A stretch of DNA of 64,000 bases from a bacterium 0.1xD8-71 (GTDB lineage Bacteria; Bacillota; Clostridia; Lachnospirales; Lachnospiraceae), in contig RAYR01000026.1 of assembly GCA_003612405.1 (NCBI GenBank), positions 1-64,000 on the forward strand, given 5' to 3'. The notes below the pieces were generated by a model that had not been told where the DNA came from, searched no databases, and saw only the letters and a program-made list of their open reading frames with translations. Below, piece by piece: positions 46,362 to 53,649 of the stretch (position 1 is the stretch's first letter; the number at the start of each line of letters is the position of its first letter). The translations under genes were made by a program, and so were the position numbers.

Positions 46362-46404
46362 TGCCAGGCGCTACCGGACATCTTTAAGTTTCATTTGATT
46401 CATC

Positions 46405-46438
46405 AGGCTGAAAGCTCCTGTGGCGGGGCTTTCAGCCT
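46405..46438. terminator. Bidirectional terminator
   Basis: A perfect 11-bp stem (46405-46415 with 46428-46438) between the convergent rubrerythrin and BlaR1-like genes. The flanking T tracts are weak. Confidence 0.6.
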
Positions 46439-46444
46439 ATAAAA

Positions 46445-48217
46445 TCATGACCTGCCATATAACAGCTCTGCCACTTCTATCTCAGTCATATAAGTGACGC
46501 CTGTAATCTTGTTATCTGCATCACGGATAATCTTAATATTGACAGTGCCCTCCGGATTCATATTCAGTGTGCAAAAGGATTGGTCGGATCGGATATCCAG
46601 GAAAATATTGACAAGCTCCCCTGCATAGTAATAATCCCTGCCGTCCATGGTAATGCCAGCCGCCTGATATTCCGCCGCCTGTGCTTTTGTCCAGACTTTC
46701 TCCCGTTTCTCTTTCAATTCATCAAATGCTTCATCCCGCCCCAGTCTGTCAGACAATATGGATTGAAATGCCAGGTTCCCATCATCCAATGCCCGATTCA
46801 GCCAAAGTTCCAGTTCAGCTTCTTCCATACAGTCCGCCAGGGTGGAAAAAAACGCCATATCTTCATCTGCATACGCTTTCTCGGCAAATTCCGCAAATAA
46901 AGGGGAATTTATGGCAAGCCCCCGCACAGCAGCAGAAAAGAAAGCAATATCACCATCCCCATAAATTTTTTCCAGCCATTTCTTCTGTGCGCTTTCCTCC
47001 AACCGTGCAAAAACAATTTGAAAGGACGGTATCGCATCAGCCTCATAATACTTCTTTGCCCATCTCTCATAATCCTCGCTTACACCTGTTTTCTCCTGCG
47101 TGAGGCCTTGGCCTGCAGTCTCCCCGGACTTGCCTGCCGTGTGATTACCGGCCGCCGAGGCGGGGTAAACACCAATGAAAGCCGTCCCCAGAATCATACA
47201 TAGTGTCAGCACCCCCGTCAACAGCCACATTGCTCTTGATTTCTTCTTGAAATTCATAATGGCACCCATCCTTTCTTTCAATAATTGTTTATCTTCGCCC
47301 AACGTAACAGCACCAGGATTCTCCCTGTATTTTCCAACTGCCGCCATAGCATCAAGCAAAGTTTTGCCATAGTCCTGCCTGTTGCCACACCCCGTCTTAA
47401 GAAGGACGGCCTCATCACAGGAAAATTCACAGTCCCGTATAATTTCCCGGCTCATAAAATGTACCAGGGGATTAAACCAATGCAGACAGACGGTAATCTG
47501 CACAAGCCATTTATAAAACATATCCCGCCTTTTATAATGTGTCAGTTCATGCATGGTAATATAGTAAAAATCCTTTTCCGGGATCTCTGTACCTGGCAGT
47601 ACAATACACGGATGGAAAAAGCCAATCAATAACGGAGAAGAAATAAGCGGATTAACACACAACTCTATCGGTTTTCTGATACCCATCTGCCCTGCCGCCA
47701 TGGAAAGCCGGTCTAATAGTTCCATGTCAGAAACCGGCATCAATCCCGCATTGATATACCGCACAAAGCTCTGATAAATGGTTATTTTTCTTATCAACAA
47801 ACCCAGTGCAGCTGCCAGCCAGATCAGCCAGACATGATTTATCAGCGACTTCCCGGCATCCTGAAATGAGTGAGTGGACATTGCCGGATCATCCGCCGAA
47901 AGATTCACGTTTTCCCTGCCCGGCTCTATCCCAGCCACAGACGCAGGATTGCTTCCCGAAATGTTTAACGCTGACTGTTGCTGCGACAAGGGCACAGCCT
48001 GAATGATTGCCTGATCCACAATCTGATAAGTCTTTCCCAACAGGCTTATTTCAGGTCCAAACGGGAACAGCAACCGTATAATCACTGCCAGCCAAATATA
48101 ATACTGCCATTGCCGGCTGATTTTGTCTTTCACGAATCGTTTTCCCAAAAGCAGAACCAGAATAAGCAGACCGCCGGAAACAGACATGGAAAGAAAGATT
48201 TTCAAGACAGCGTTCAT
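46445..48217 (-). CDS. BlaR1/MecR1-like membrane metalloprotease sensor
   Basis: A 590-residue protein with the M56 architecture: three N-terminal helices, the HELTH zinc motif (223-227) in a cytoplasmic loop, and a fourth helix (about 328-352). Known relatives cleave or inactivate the BlaI repressor on sensing a signal. The extracytoplasmic part is not a penicillin-binding domain. It holds three similar units of about 35 residues (GDGDIAFFSAAV, ADEDMAFFSTLA, DDGNLAFQSILS) and a small beta-like end domain, so the signal is probably not a beta-lactam. Its ATG overlaps the repressor stop (ATGA), giving coupled translation. Confidence 0.9.
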   Translation of the reverse strand: MNAVLKIFLSMSVSGGLLILVLLLGKRFVKDKISRQWQYYIWLAVIIRLLFPFGPEISLLGKTYQIVDQAIIQAVPLSQQQSALNISGSNPASVAGIEPGRENVNLSADDPAMSTHSFQDAGKSLINHVWLIWLAAALGLLIRKITIYQSFVRYINAGLMPVSDMELLDRLSMAAGQMGIRKPIELCVNPLISSPLLIGFFHPCIVLPGTEIPEKDFYYITMHELTHYKRRDMFYKWLVQITVCLHWFNPLVHFMSREIIRDCEFSCDEAVLLKTGCGNRQDYGKTLLDAMAAVGKYRENPGAVTLGEDKQLLKERMGAIMNFKKKSRAMWLLTGVLTLCMILGTAFIGVYPASAAGNHTAGKSGETAGQGLTQEKTGVSEDYERWAKKYYEADAIPSFQIVFARLEESAQKKWLEKIYGDGDIAFFSAAVRGLAINSPLFAEFAEKAYADEDMAFFSTLADCMEEAELELWLNRALDDGNLAFQSILSDRLGRDEAFDELKEKREKVWTKAQAAEYQAAGITMDGRDYYYAGELVNIFLDIRSDQSFCTLNMNPEGTVNIKIIRDADNKITGVTYMTEIEVAELLYGRS

Positions 48218-48597
48218 ATTTTTTCCTTTCCTTTCTCCAGCAGACTTTTCAATTCCTCATACTCCTCGTCTGCCAGCAAGTCACCCATAATCAGATTGGA
48301 AACCAGACCTTTGGCACTCCCTTCATAAATCTTATTCAGAAAATTCTTCGTCTGTGCTGTCTGATATTCCGTTTCGGAAACAAGCGTGGTATATTCATTA
48401 CGGCGCCCTATTTTTCTGGCACTCAAAAACCCCTTGTTCATCAGTCGTGACAGCAGTACAATCAAGGTATTCTTCTGACACGGCTTGCCCCTGGCTGCCA
48501 ATTCGTCCATAATATAAGGAAACAGAGTCACCTCCTCTGGATTTCCCCACACGATTTTCATAATTTCAAGTTCGGCATCGGATATTTGCTGTACCAC
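48214..48597 (-). CDS. BlaI/MecI-family transcriptional repressor
   Basis: A 127-residue winged-helix repressor: ISDAELEIMKIVWGNPEEVT at the N-terminus and the KNTLIVLLSRLMNKGFLSARKIGRRNEYTT recognition region. The C-terminal helices form the dimer and contain the protease-sensitive stretch. It probably represses its own operon from the palindrome in the promoter. Confidence 0.93.
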   Translation of the reverse strand: MVQQISDAELEIMKIVWGNPEEVTLFPYIMDELAARGKPCQKNTLIVLLSRLMNKGFLSARKIGRRNEYTTLVSETEYQTAQTKNFLNKIYEGSAKGLVSNLIMGDLLADEEYEELKSLLEKGKEKI

Positions 48598-48638
48598 AAT
48601 TTTACCTCCTAAATGTATAACACGTTGTTGTCAATTAA

Positions 48639-48667
48639 AGAATAACATTATGTTATACTTTTGTCAA
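48639..48667 (-). promoter_or_regulatory. BlaI-type operon promoter with palindromic operator
   Basis: TTGACA (48662-48667), 17 bases, TATTCT (48639-48644). A perfect 15-bp palindrome ATAACATTATGTTAT (48642-48656) lies in the spacer. A weaker related repeat (ATAACACGTTGTT) lies just downstream near 48617. This is a good candidate for repressor binding. 48668-48939 has no gene. Confidence 0.7.
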
Positions 48668-48939
48668 GATTATTTTAACATACTCGCCTCATACAGGATA
48701 AACCACATAAAATTAGGCAATAATTATTTGCAATTCCGTTTAAAATATGCTATAGTGTGAAAAAGCATATTTTCTACTTAACAAATCGATATTCTCTATT
48801 TTTATTCTAATTTTCAGAAAATCCATGCTTTGCATCCAATCAACCATTGTAAAAGCAGGAGAATCTGGAACGGTTCTCCTGTACCGGCAGTCAATCTCTT
48901 ATGTGGAATGTTTGCTGGGGATCATTAAGGAGGACACAA

Positions 48940-49336
48940 GTGAACGAGACAAAAGCAAACGAAACTAACAAAACTAACGAATCAAACCAAAACTAAACTA
49001 ATGTACAGCGCAACTACAAGGCCATATTCCGGGAAAAGGACAATCTGCTGAGTCTGTACAATGCACTGAACGGCACTGCTTACGAAGAGACAGACAATCT
49101 GGAAATCACCACACTGGAAAATGCGGTCTATATGAATTACAAGAATGATATTTCCTTTGTGTTTGATTTTGAACTAATGCTCTATGAACACCAGTCTACA
49201 TGCAATCCTAATATGCCATTGAGGGATCTGTTCTATGTGAGCAGAGTATTACAGAACCGGATTAAGGATGAGAATCTGTATAGTAAATCACTTATTAAGA
49301 TTCCGGCGCCTCGGTTTGTCGTTTTTTATAATGGAC
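48940..49336 (+). pseudogene. Truncated PD-(D/E)XK nuclease-type transposase (Rpn-like)
   Basis: GTG 48940 follows AAGGAGG, but the frame meets TAA at 48994 and then continues in the same frame. The text RNYKAIFREKDNLLSLYNALNG, TTLENAVYMNYKNDISFVFD, YEHQSTCNPNMPLRDLFY and IPAPRFVVFYNG matches the N-terminal two-thirds of transposase-like nucleases common in gut clostridia. A short in-frame deletion near the start is likely. The match stops abruptly at 49336 where a different gene begins, so it is a dead relic. Confidence 0.8.
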
Positions 49337-49999
49337 AATGCAGGTACGCTATGAGAAGGTGGGCAGAACCGGGAAGAACCGCTTTACCGGCGAGGAACGG
49401 GAGCCGATAGACAAGGCGTATTATATCTGCCAGACGTATAACCGGCTGGGGAAGGACGCCTGCACCAGCCATAAGGTGGAAGCGAGGGATTTGTACAATC
49501 TTGTATTGAAGGATATTCAGGAACTTGCGGCTATGGCGTTGAAAGACGTTGAATCGTTTTACCAGCGAATCAGCAGCCGCATGGAGCGGCGGTATCTGGC
49601 AGACGCTTCGGAGATGGAGAAGGAACGGGAGCGGCTGGAAGCAAGGAACCGGGAGATTGACGATATGTTCCTGAACCTGTATACCGACAAGGCAAAGGGA
49701 ATCCTGTCCGAGCAGCGGTTTGTGAAGCTGACGGCGGCAATGGAGCGGGAACAGGAGGAAAACCAGAAGCAGCTAAAAGAATTGGCACTTTCCCTGCGCC
49801 GCTCCAATAAGCAGGAAAGCGATGTCCGCACCTTTATCCGGGAAATCCGGCAGTACGCCACCGTCCGGGAACTGGACGAGGGTATCTTAAACCGCCTTAT
49901 CAGCAGGATTCTGGTGGGCGAGGTGAAAAAGGTTGCGGGGAGAAGTTTCAGGAAATCAAAATCATTTATAACTTTGTCGGGGAGATACCGGCGGTAACA
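49337..49999 (+). pseudogene. C-terminal fragment of a large serine recombinase
   Basis: The frame from 49338 reads like the C-terminal half of a large serine recombinase of the Tn4451/Tn1549 element type: half of a zinc ribbon (YICQTYNRLGKDACTSHK), a long coiled coil and the LNRLISRILVGEVKKV segment. The catalytic serine domain is absent. A frameshift near 49935 is evident: another frame gives FQEIKIIYNFVGEIPAVTE and a proper stop at about 50006, the usual end of such proteins. The fragment is fused head-on to the transposase relic with no spacer. Confidence 0.85.
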
Positions 50000-50013
50000 G
50001 AATAACGGCAATG

Positions 50014-50047
50014 CCCTTCTCTCTTTTTGAGGGAAGGGTTTTCTTTT
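50014..50047 (+). terminator. Terminator after the recombinase relic
   Basis: A 10-bp stem with one wobble (50014-50023 with 50029-50038) followed by TTTTCTTTTT. Confidence 0.75.
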
Positions 50048-50055
50048 TGCCCGTA

Positions 50056-50092
50056 CACGAAAAAGAAGCCGGGTTCTCTACTCTCCGGCTTC
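50056..50092 (-). terminator. Nitroreductase terminator
   Basis: An 8-bp stem (50065-50072 with 50085-50092) followed on the minus strand by TTTTTCG, 32 bases after the nitroreductase stop. Confidence 0.7.
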
Positions 50093-50124
50093 CGGGATAA
50101 ACTGAAAATTGTCACTCTGACAAA

Positions 50125-50718
50125 TTAGTTTCTCCATTTAACTATATCATCAATCTTCTTGCGGGGTCTTTCTTTAGGAAATTCATTTGGATAACCAAAT
50201 GCAATAGCTACAATAAGCTGTCCGTCATTCCCCAGCCATTTGCACAGTTCTGAATATGCAAAATAAATATCGCATATCCAAAGGCTGCCGATTCCTTTTT
50301 CAGTAGCGGCAAGAAGCATATTTTGTATAGAAGCGCCTATAGACTGAATATTACAGATTTCATAAACACGTTCTTCTGGTGTTAATTCTGACAGAATACT
50401 TTTCCCCAGTGAATTCATAACAAAAACTATGGTTGGCGCTTCTTCCATTATGTCAACAGTGTATTTTGCCGCCGCTATGTGCTGTTTACTTTCTGGCAAC
50501 AATGCGCTATCGTTTTCTTCCCTCTCAATTCCCTGACGGAAAACTTTTAACATTTCTGCTTTTGCATTTCCTTGTATCACAATGTATTTCCAAGGTTGTC
50601 TATTTTTAGAAGAAGGGGCTTTTATTCCACTTTGGATAATATCTGTAATATCTTTATGGGATATAGGTTTATTTATAAATTTCCTTGTGCTTCGCCTGTC
50701 ATAAATTGCAGAAATCAT
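50125..50718 (-). CDS. Nitroreductase-family FMN protein
   Basis: A 197-residue FMN-dependent oxidoreductase. IYDRRSTRKF and APSSKNRQPWKYIVI are the FMN-binding segments, and the GIGSLWICDIYFA loop and AIAFGYPNE complete the fold. Substrates may be quinones, nitro compounds or other electron acceptors. The codon and base composition are AT-richer than in genes on either side, in keeping with the acquired patch. It has its own terminator. Confidence 0.92.
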   Translation of the reverse strand: MISAIYDRRSTRKFINKPISHKDITDIIQSGIKAPSSKNRQPWKYIVIQGNAKAEMLKVFRQGIEREENDSALLPESKQHIAAAKYTVDIMEEAPTIVFVMNSLGKSILSELTPEERVYEICNIQSIGASIQNMLLAATEKGIGSLWICDIYFAYSELCKWLGNDGQLIVAIAFGYPNEFPKERPRKKIDDIVKWRN

Positions 50719-51053
50719 TTTTTATTTTCTCCTCAAGTTCCGATTTTTCAGTATGACAAACCGGAATTCTGATAAGACACTTTTTATAGCATTTATTAAC
50801 TGTTATATTTTATCTTCAAAAAGTCCGCAAACCCTTGAAAATGCTAAATTTATAGCAAGTGAGTTTGCCCTTAGACTTTCCCTTGTGTTATATCCTTTTC
50901 CCTCTTGTTACGAAACCTCATAAGGGCAAAAATAAGGGAAAGAAAAACCTGTAACAAATTATAATACAGAATAAATTGGGCAGGAAGAACTGATAGAAAT
51001 GCTTTCTTAAATTTCTCCGAAAATTAAATTAGCAAAGGAAGGACTGATAGGAT
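50719..51053. other. Intergenic region, little content
   Basis: AT-rich. A TATAAT (50960-50965) reads toward the DUF6061-like gene but has no good -35. Nothing else is supported. Confidence 0.4.
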
Positions 51054-51346
51054 ATGAAATTCATATATGCAGAATACAATATGTACCACAACCGTGTTGA
51101 GATAACAACCTTTGACGGATATCTTCTGCGGATTGACTGCAACAAGGCTGAAGATGGATTAACGACTACTCCCTGCTCCCAATGTGCCTTAGATGCCTTA
51201 GCAATAGATGAGCCGCTTGATATATGCAATCCATCGATATATCGATGGATTTACTCTACCTTGAGGGAAATATGCAGATGTGGGTGGATGCAGAGGATTC
51301 ATTGGAATTTTACTAGATTCCTATTTTATATGTGCCAAGACCACTA
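51054..51346 (+). pseudogene. DUF6061-like small protein, frameshifted
   Basis: The first 60 residues (MKFIYAEYN, VEITTFDGYLLRIDC, then ALDALAIDEPL) match the small DUF6061 proteins seen with integrative elements. After about 51225 the frame turns into unrelated sequence (YRWIYSTLREIC). A different frame in the same place gives DLLYLEGNMQMWVDAEDSLEFY and a stop at 51344, which is the expected kind of ending. The switch falls on an inverted repeat (ATCCATCGAT, then ATCGATGGAT), a likely slip site. Function unknown. Confidence 0.65.
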
Positions 51347-51375
51347 ATAATCAGGTGGACTTGGCACATCTCTTT
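51331..51375 (+). terminator. Terminator after the DUF6061-like gene
   Basis: A 14-bp stem with one A-A mismatch (51331-51344 with 51355-51368), then TCTCTTT. Confidence 0.65.
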
Positions 51376-51401
51376 GCCCCTCATTTGCCCTAAGATATCA
51401 A

Positions 51402-52061
51402 CTATAATGCTTCCTTCAACATAAAATACACTTCCCTTACACTGTCAAATGCCGAAAAAATATGATTTAAAATTTCTCTCTCATAAAAAACGGGACTAAG
51501 ATTTTCTTCATGTGTGCAAGAAATTCTCTTGCGTTCCAACCATTCTTGTAAAATAATATCTTCTTTTGAATAATATTCCTTTTTATATTTTTCCCCTTGA
51601 ATTTCTAATAAACATGCTTCGTTAAAATCTTCAATTACTCTTTTTGCATAGTGCTTATTAGCCAATATATATTCTCGGATTTTATTCATTCCATTTGCAT
51701 CTGGATTATAGATATTCAACCCATATTTATATCCATCTAAAGATGCATCAAAAAAGAAACCCAATGCATTTTTCTTATTCATTCTATTTAATTTGAATCG
51801 TACGTAAAAATATTCCTTTATAGGTGTTCCACAACAGAAACGGGCATCATTATATGCCGAAGAAATACATCTCCTTCTGTTACTTAACAAATCCCTGTCA
51901 ACCCCATTAAAATAGTTATACAATTCAAAATATAGTTCATCTAAAGGATATTTCACACCTTCAAGATATAGCTGTTCATTATCCTGATATACTTTTTTAC
52001 TGTTTTCCTTATGAATTGCTTTATAATACATTATGGTAGACTCATTAAATCCTTGAAACAT
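51402..52061 (-). CDS. DUF2461 family protein
   Basis: A 219-residue protein matching DUF2461 (TIGR02453): FQGFNESTIMYY at the start, DLLSNRRRCISSAYNDARF, and FFFDASLDGYKYGLNIYNPDANGMNKIR in the middle. No biochemical role is established for the family. It is AT-rich and lies 12 bases downstream of the peptidase E-like gene in the acquired patch, in one operon with it and the XRE regulator. Confidence 0.8.
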   Translation of the reverse strand: MFQGFNESTIMYYKAIHKENSKKVYQDNEQLYLEGVKYPLDELYFELYNYFNGVDRDLLSNRRRCISSAYNDARFCCGTPIKEYFYVRFKLNRMNKKNALGFFFDASLDGYKYGLNIYNPDANGMNKIREYILANKHYAKRVIEDFNEACLLEIQGEKYKKEYYSKEDIILQEWLERKRISCTHEENLSPVFYEREILNHIFSAFDSVREVYFMLKEAL

Positions 52062-52073
52062 ATTGTCCTCATT

Positions 52074-52634
52074 CTATTCTCCAATTATTTCCACACCATC
52101 TGGGAAATCCCGTATTACAAGCGCACATGTATTTGTAAGTTTTATATTATTTTTTAATGGATATGTCAATTTGCCCCTTCTTTCCCCCGCTATACAATGA
52201 ACATCTAATTTTGTATCAATTAACCCCAAATTATTATCCAAATTATTGGAAAAAATGAGACTTCCGGCACTTACCCCTATTACCAGTCCATTGTCATTGA
52301 TATACTCCATTAAAGACTTATGAAACCTTGTAGCATTGATTCTTTCAAGCAAATAACGTGTATTTCCGCCACACAAATATACCACATCATATTGTTGCAA
52401 TTTCTCAAATTCCATTCCGGCATGTAAATCAAATACGTCAATATTTTTACCTAAGACACCGCATTTTAACAGATCATTCATACATTTTGGTAAAACTTCT
52501 ATTGCATCTACATCTATTGCCGCTGTAGGGATAAATAAGGCTTTTACTAAAGACATCTCTTTACCTGCCATATCCACAAAGCACTTTTTAATTTCCTCAG
52601 TTTCTAAACCCGCTGATGTTAATAATATCCTCAT
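52074..52634 (-). CDS. Peptidase E-like (S51) protein
   Basis: A 186-residue protein of the dipeptidase E and cyanophycinase branch. VVYLCGGNTRYLLERI and the nucleophile motif GVSAGSLIFS (Ser) are present, and LDVHCIAGERRGKLTYPL is near the end. True PepE cleaves Asp-X dipeptides; the substrate here is unknown. It lies 8 bases after the XRE gene. Confidence 0.85.
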   Translation of the reverse strand: MRILLTSAGLETEEIKKCFVDMAGKEMSLVKALFIPTAAIDVDAIEVLPKCMNDLLKCGVLGKNIDVFDLHAGMEFEKLQQYDVVYLCGGNTRYLLERINATRFHKSLMEYINDNGLVIGVSAGSLIFSNNLDNNLGLIDTKLDVHCIAGERRGKLTYPLKNNIKLTNTCALVIRDFPDGVEIIGE

Positions 52635-52642
52635 GCTTCCTC

Positions 52643-53260
52643 CTATTCTGACCAGTTCATCTGCTCATTAGCAATACCTAATTTCTTACACTCATTGCAT
52701 ACATATTCTTTTTCAGCCTGATTTCCAATCTGATATTTTAAAATCCTGTCTCTAAACACAATGTATTTTTCATTACCTGCCTTAAAATCAACAAACCAGT
52801 TTTCATTTTTATCAGAATCAGACAGCATGACTTTTGAAATTTGTTCTGGAAAATCTTTTCTGTCACTTGTAAAAAATAATGCAGTCCAGTATTTTGGTTT
52901 CCCACCGGTATTCCACAATTCAATTTTATGAATATTAAGGCAATCAATGATACTGTCATCCGCCAGGCTTTCTTTAATCAATATTCCTTCATATAATTCC
53001 TGTTTCTTTTTATGGATTGCATTGCTGCCACAACTATGAACATCTTTTGCCTCATTTAACGTCAATTCATCTTTTAATAAAATATCCATAGATACCCGAA
53101 AAGTATCTCCCAGTATCAATAGTTTTTCTGTCTCTGGTAATGCAATGTCAGCTTCCCATTTAGATATAGATTGCCTGCTGACGTTACATATTGCTGCAAG
53201 TTCTTCTTGCGTCATTCCATTTGTTTTTCTTAAGTTTATAATCTTTTCTGATAATTTCAC
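52643..53260 (-). CDS. XRE-family regulator with C-terminal sensor-like domain
   Basis: A 205-residue protein beginning at GTG 53260 with AAAGGAGG at seven bases. Residues 1-65 are a Cro/CI helix-turn-helix (MTQEELAAICNVSRQSISKWE). The remainder is an unrecognised domain ending with CNECKKLG. It heads the three-gene set with peptidase E and DUF2461 and probably controls it. Confidence 0.85.
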   Translation of the reverse strand: MKLSEKIINLRKTNGMTQEELAAICNVSRQSISKWEADIALPETEKLLILGDTFRVSMDILLKDELTLNEAKDVHSCGSNAIHKKKQELYEGILIKESLADDSIIDCLNIHKIELWNTGGKPKYWTALFFTSDRKDFPEQISKVMLSDSDKNENWFVDFKAGNEKYIVFRDRILKYQIGNQAEKEYVCNECKKLGIANEQMNWSE

Positions 53261-53373
53261 TGTCACGCCTCCTTTTACTAATTGTATTATACAAAATAAC
53301 ACTACTGTTTACCACCAACATTAAAGTTCTTTTTGGCAACCCACAGTTGCGAATACAGATTTTTGCCTAACCT

Positions 53374-53408
53374 ACCGAGGAGCATTACCTTGCTCCTCGG
53401 TCTTTTCC
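53374..53408 (+). terminator. Hairpin terminator, plus strand
   Basis: A perfect 10-bp stem (53374-53383 with 53392-53401) followed by CTTTTCCTT. No plus-strand gene precedes it, so it may be a remnant of a lost gene. Confidence 0.5.
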
Positions 53409-53525
53409 TTCATATATTCTCAAACTATCTTTCATAAAACTCCTTTGTGTACAAACATCCACATATTTTAGCTACCGTATTGTCTGACAGAAAAAGCAGA
53501 GACTCAAATAGTCCCTGCCCTCTGT

Positions 53526-53598
53526 TAACTCGCTCACTTATGGGCTGTGCATCACCCACTTATAACTCGCTCATTTATAAGGCTGTGCATCACCTACT
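53526..53598. repeat. Two tandem copies of a 36-bp direct repeat
   Basis: TAACTCGCTCACTTATG and TAACTCGCTCATTTATA head two adjacent copies that both continue with GGCTGTGCATCACC and ACT. They lie between the acquired patch and the Bce permease gene, in an otherwise empty 350-base gap. Confidence 0.7.
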
Positions 53599-53649
53599 AA
53601 CTTTAATATACACTATTTTTTCATAATTACAACACATTTAATAAAATTT

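Noticed and set aside
53526..53598. CRISPR array
   Set aside because: Only two copies, directly abutting with no spacer, and no cas genes nearby.
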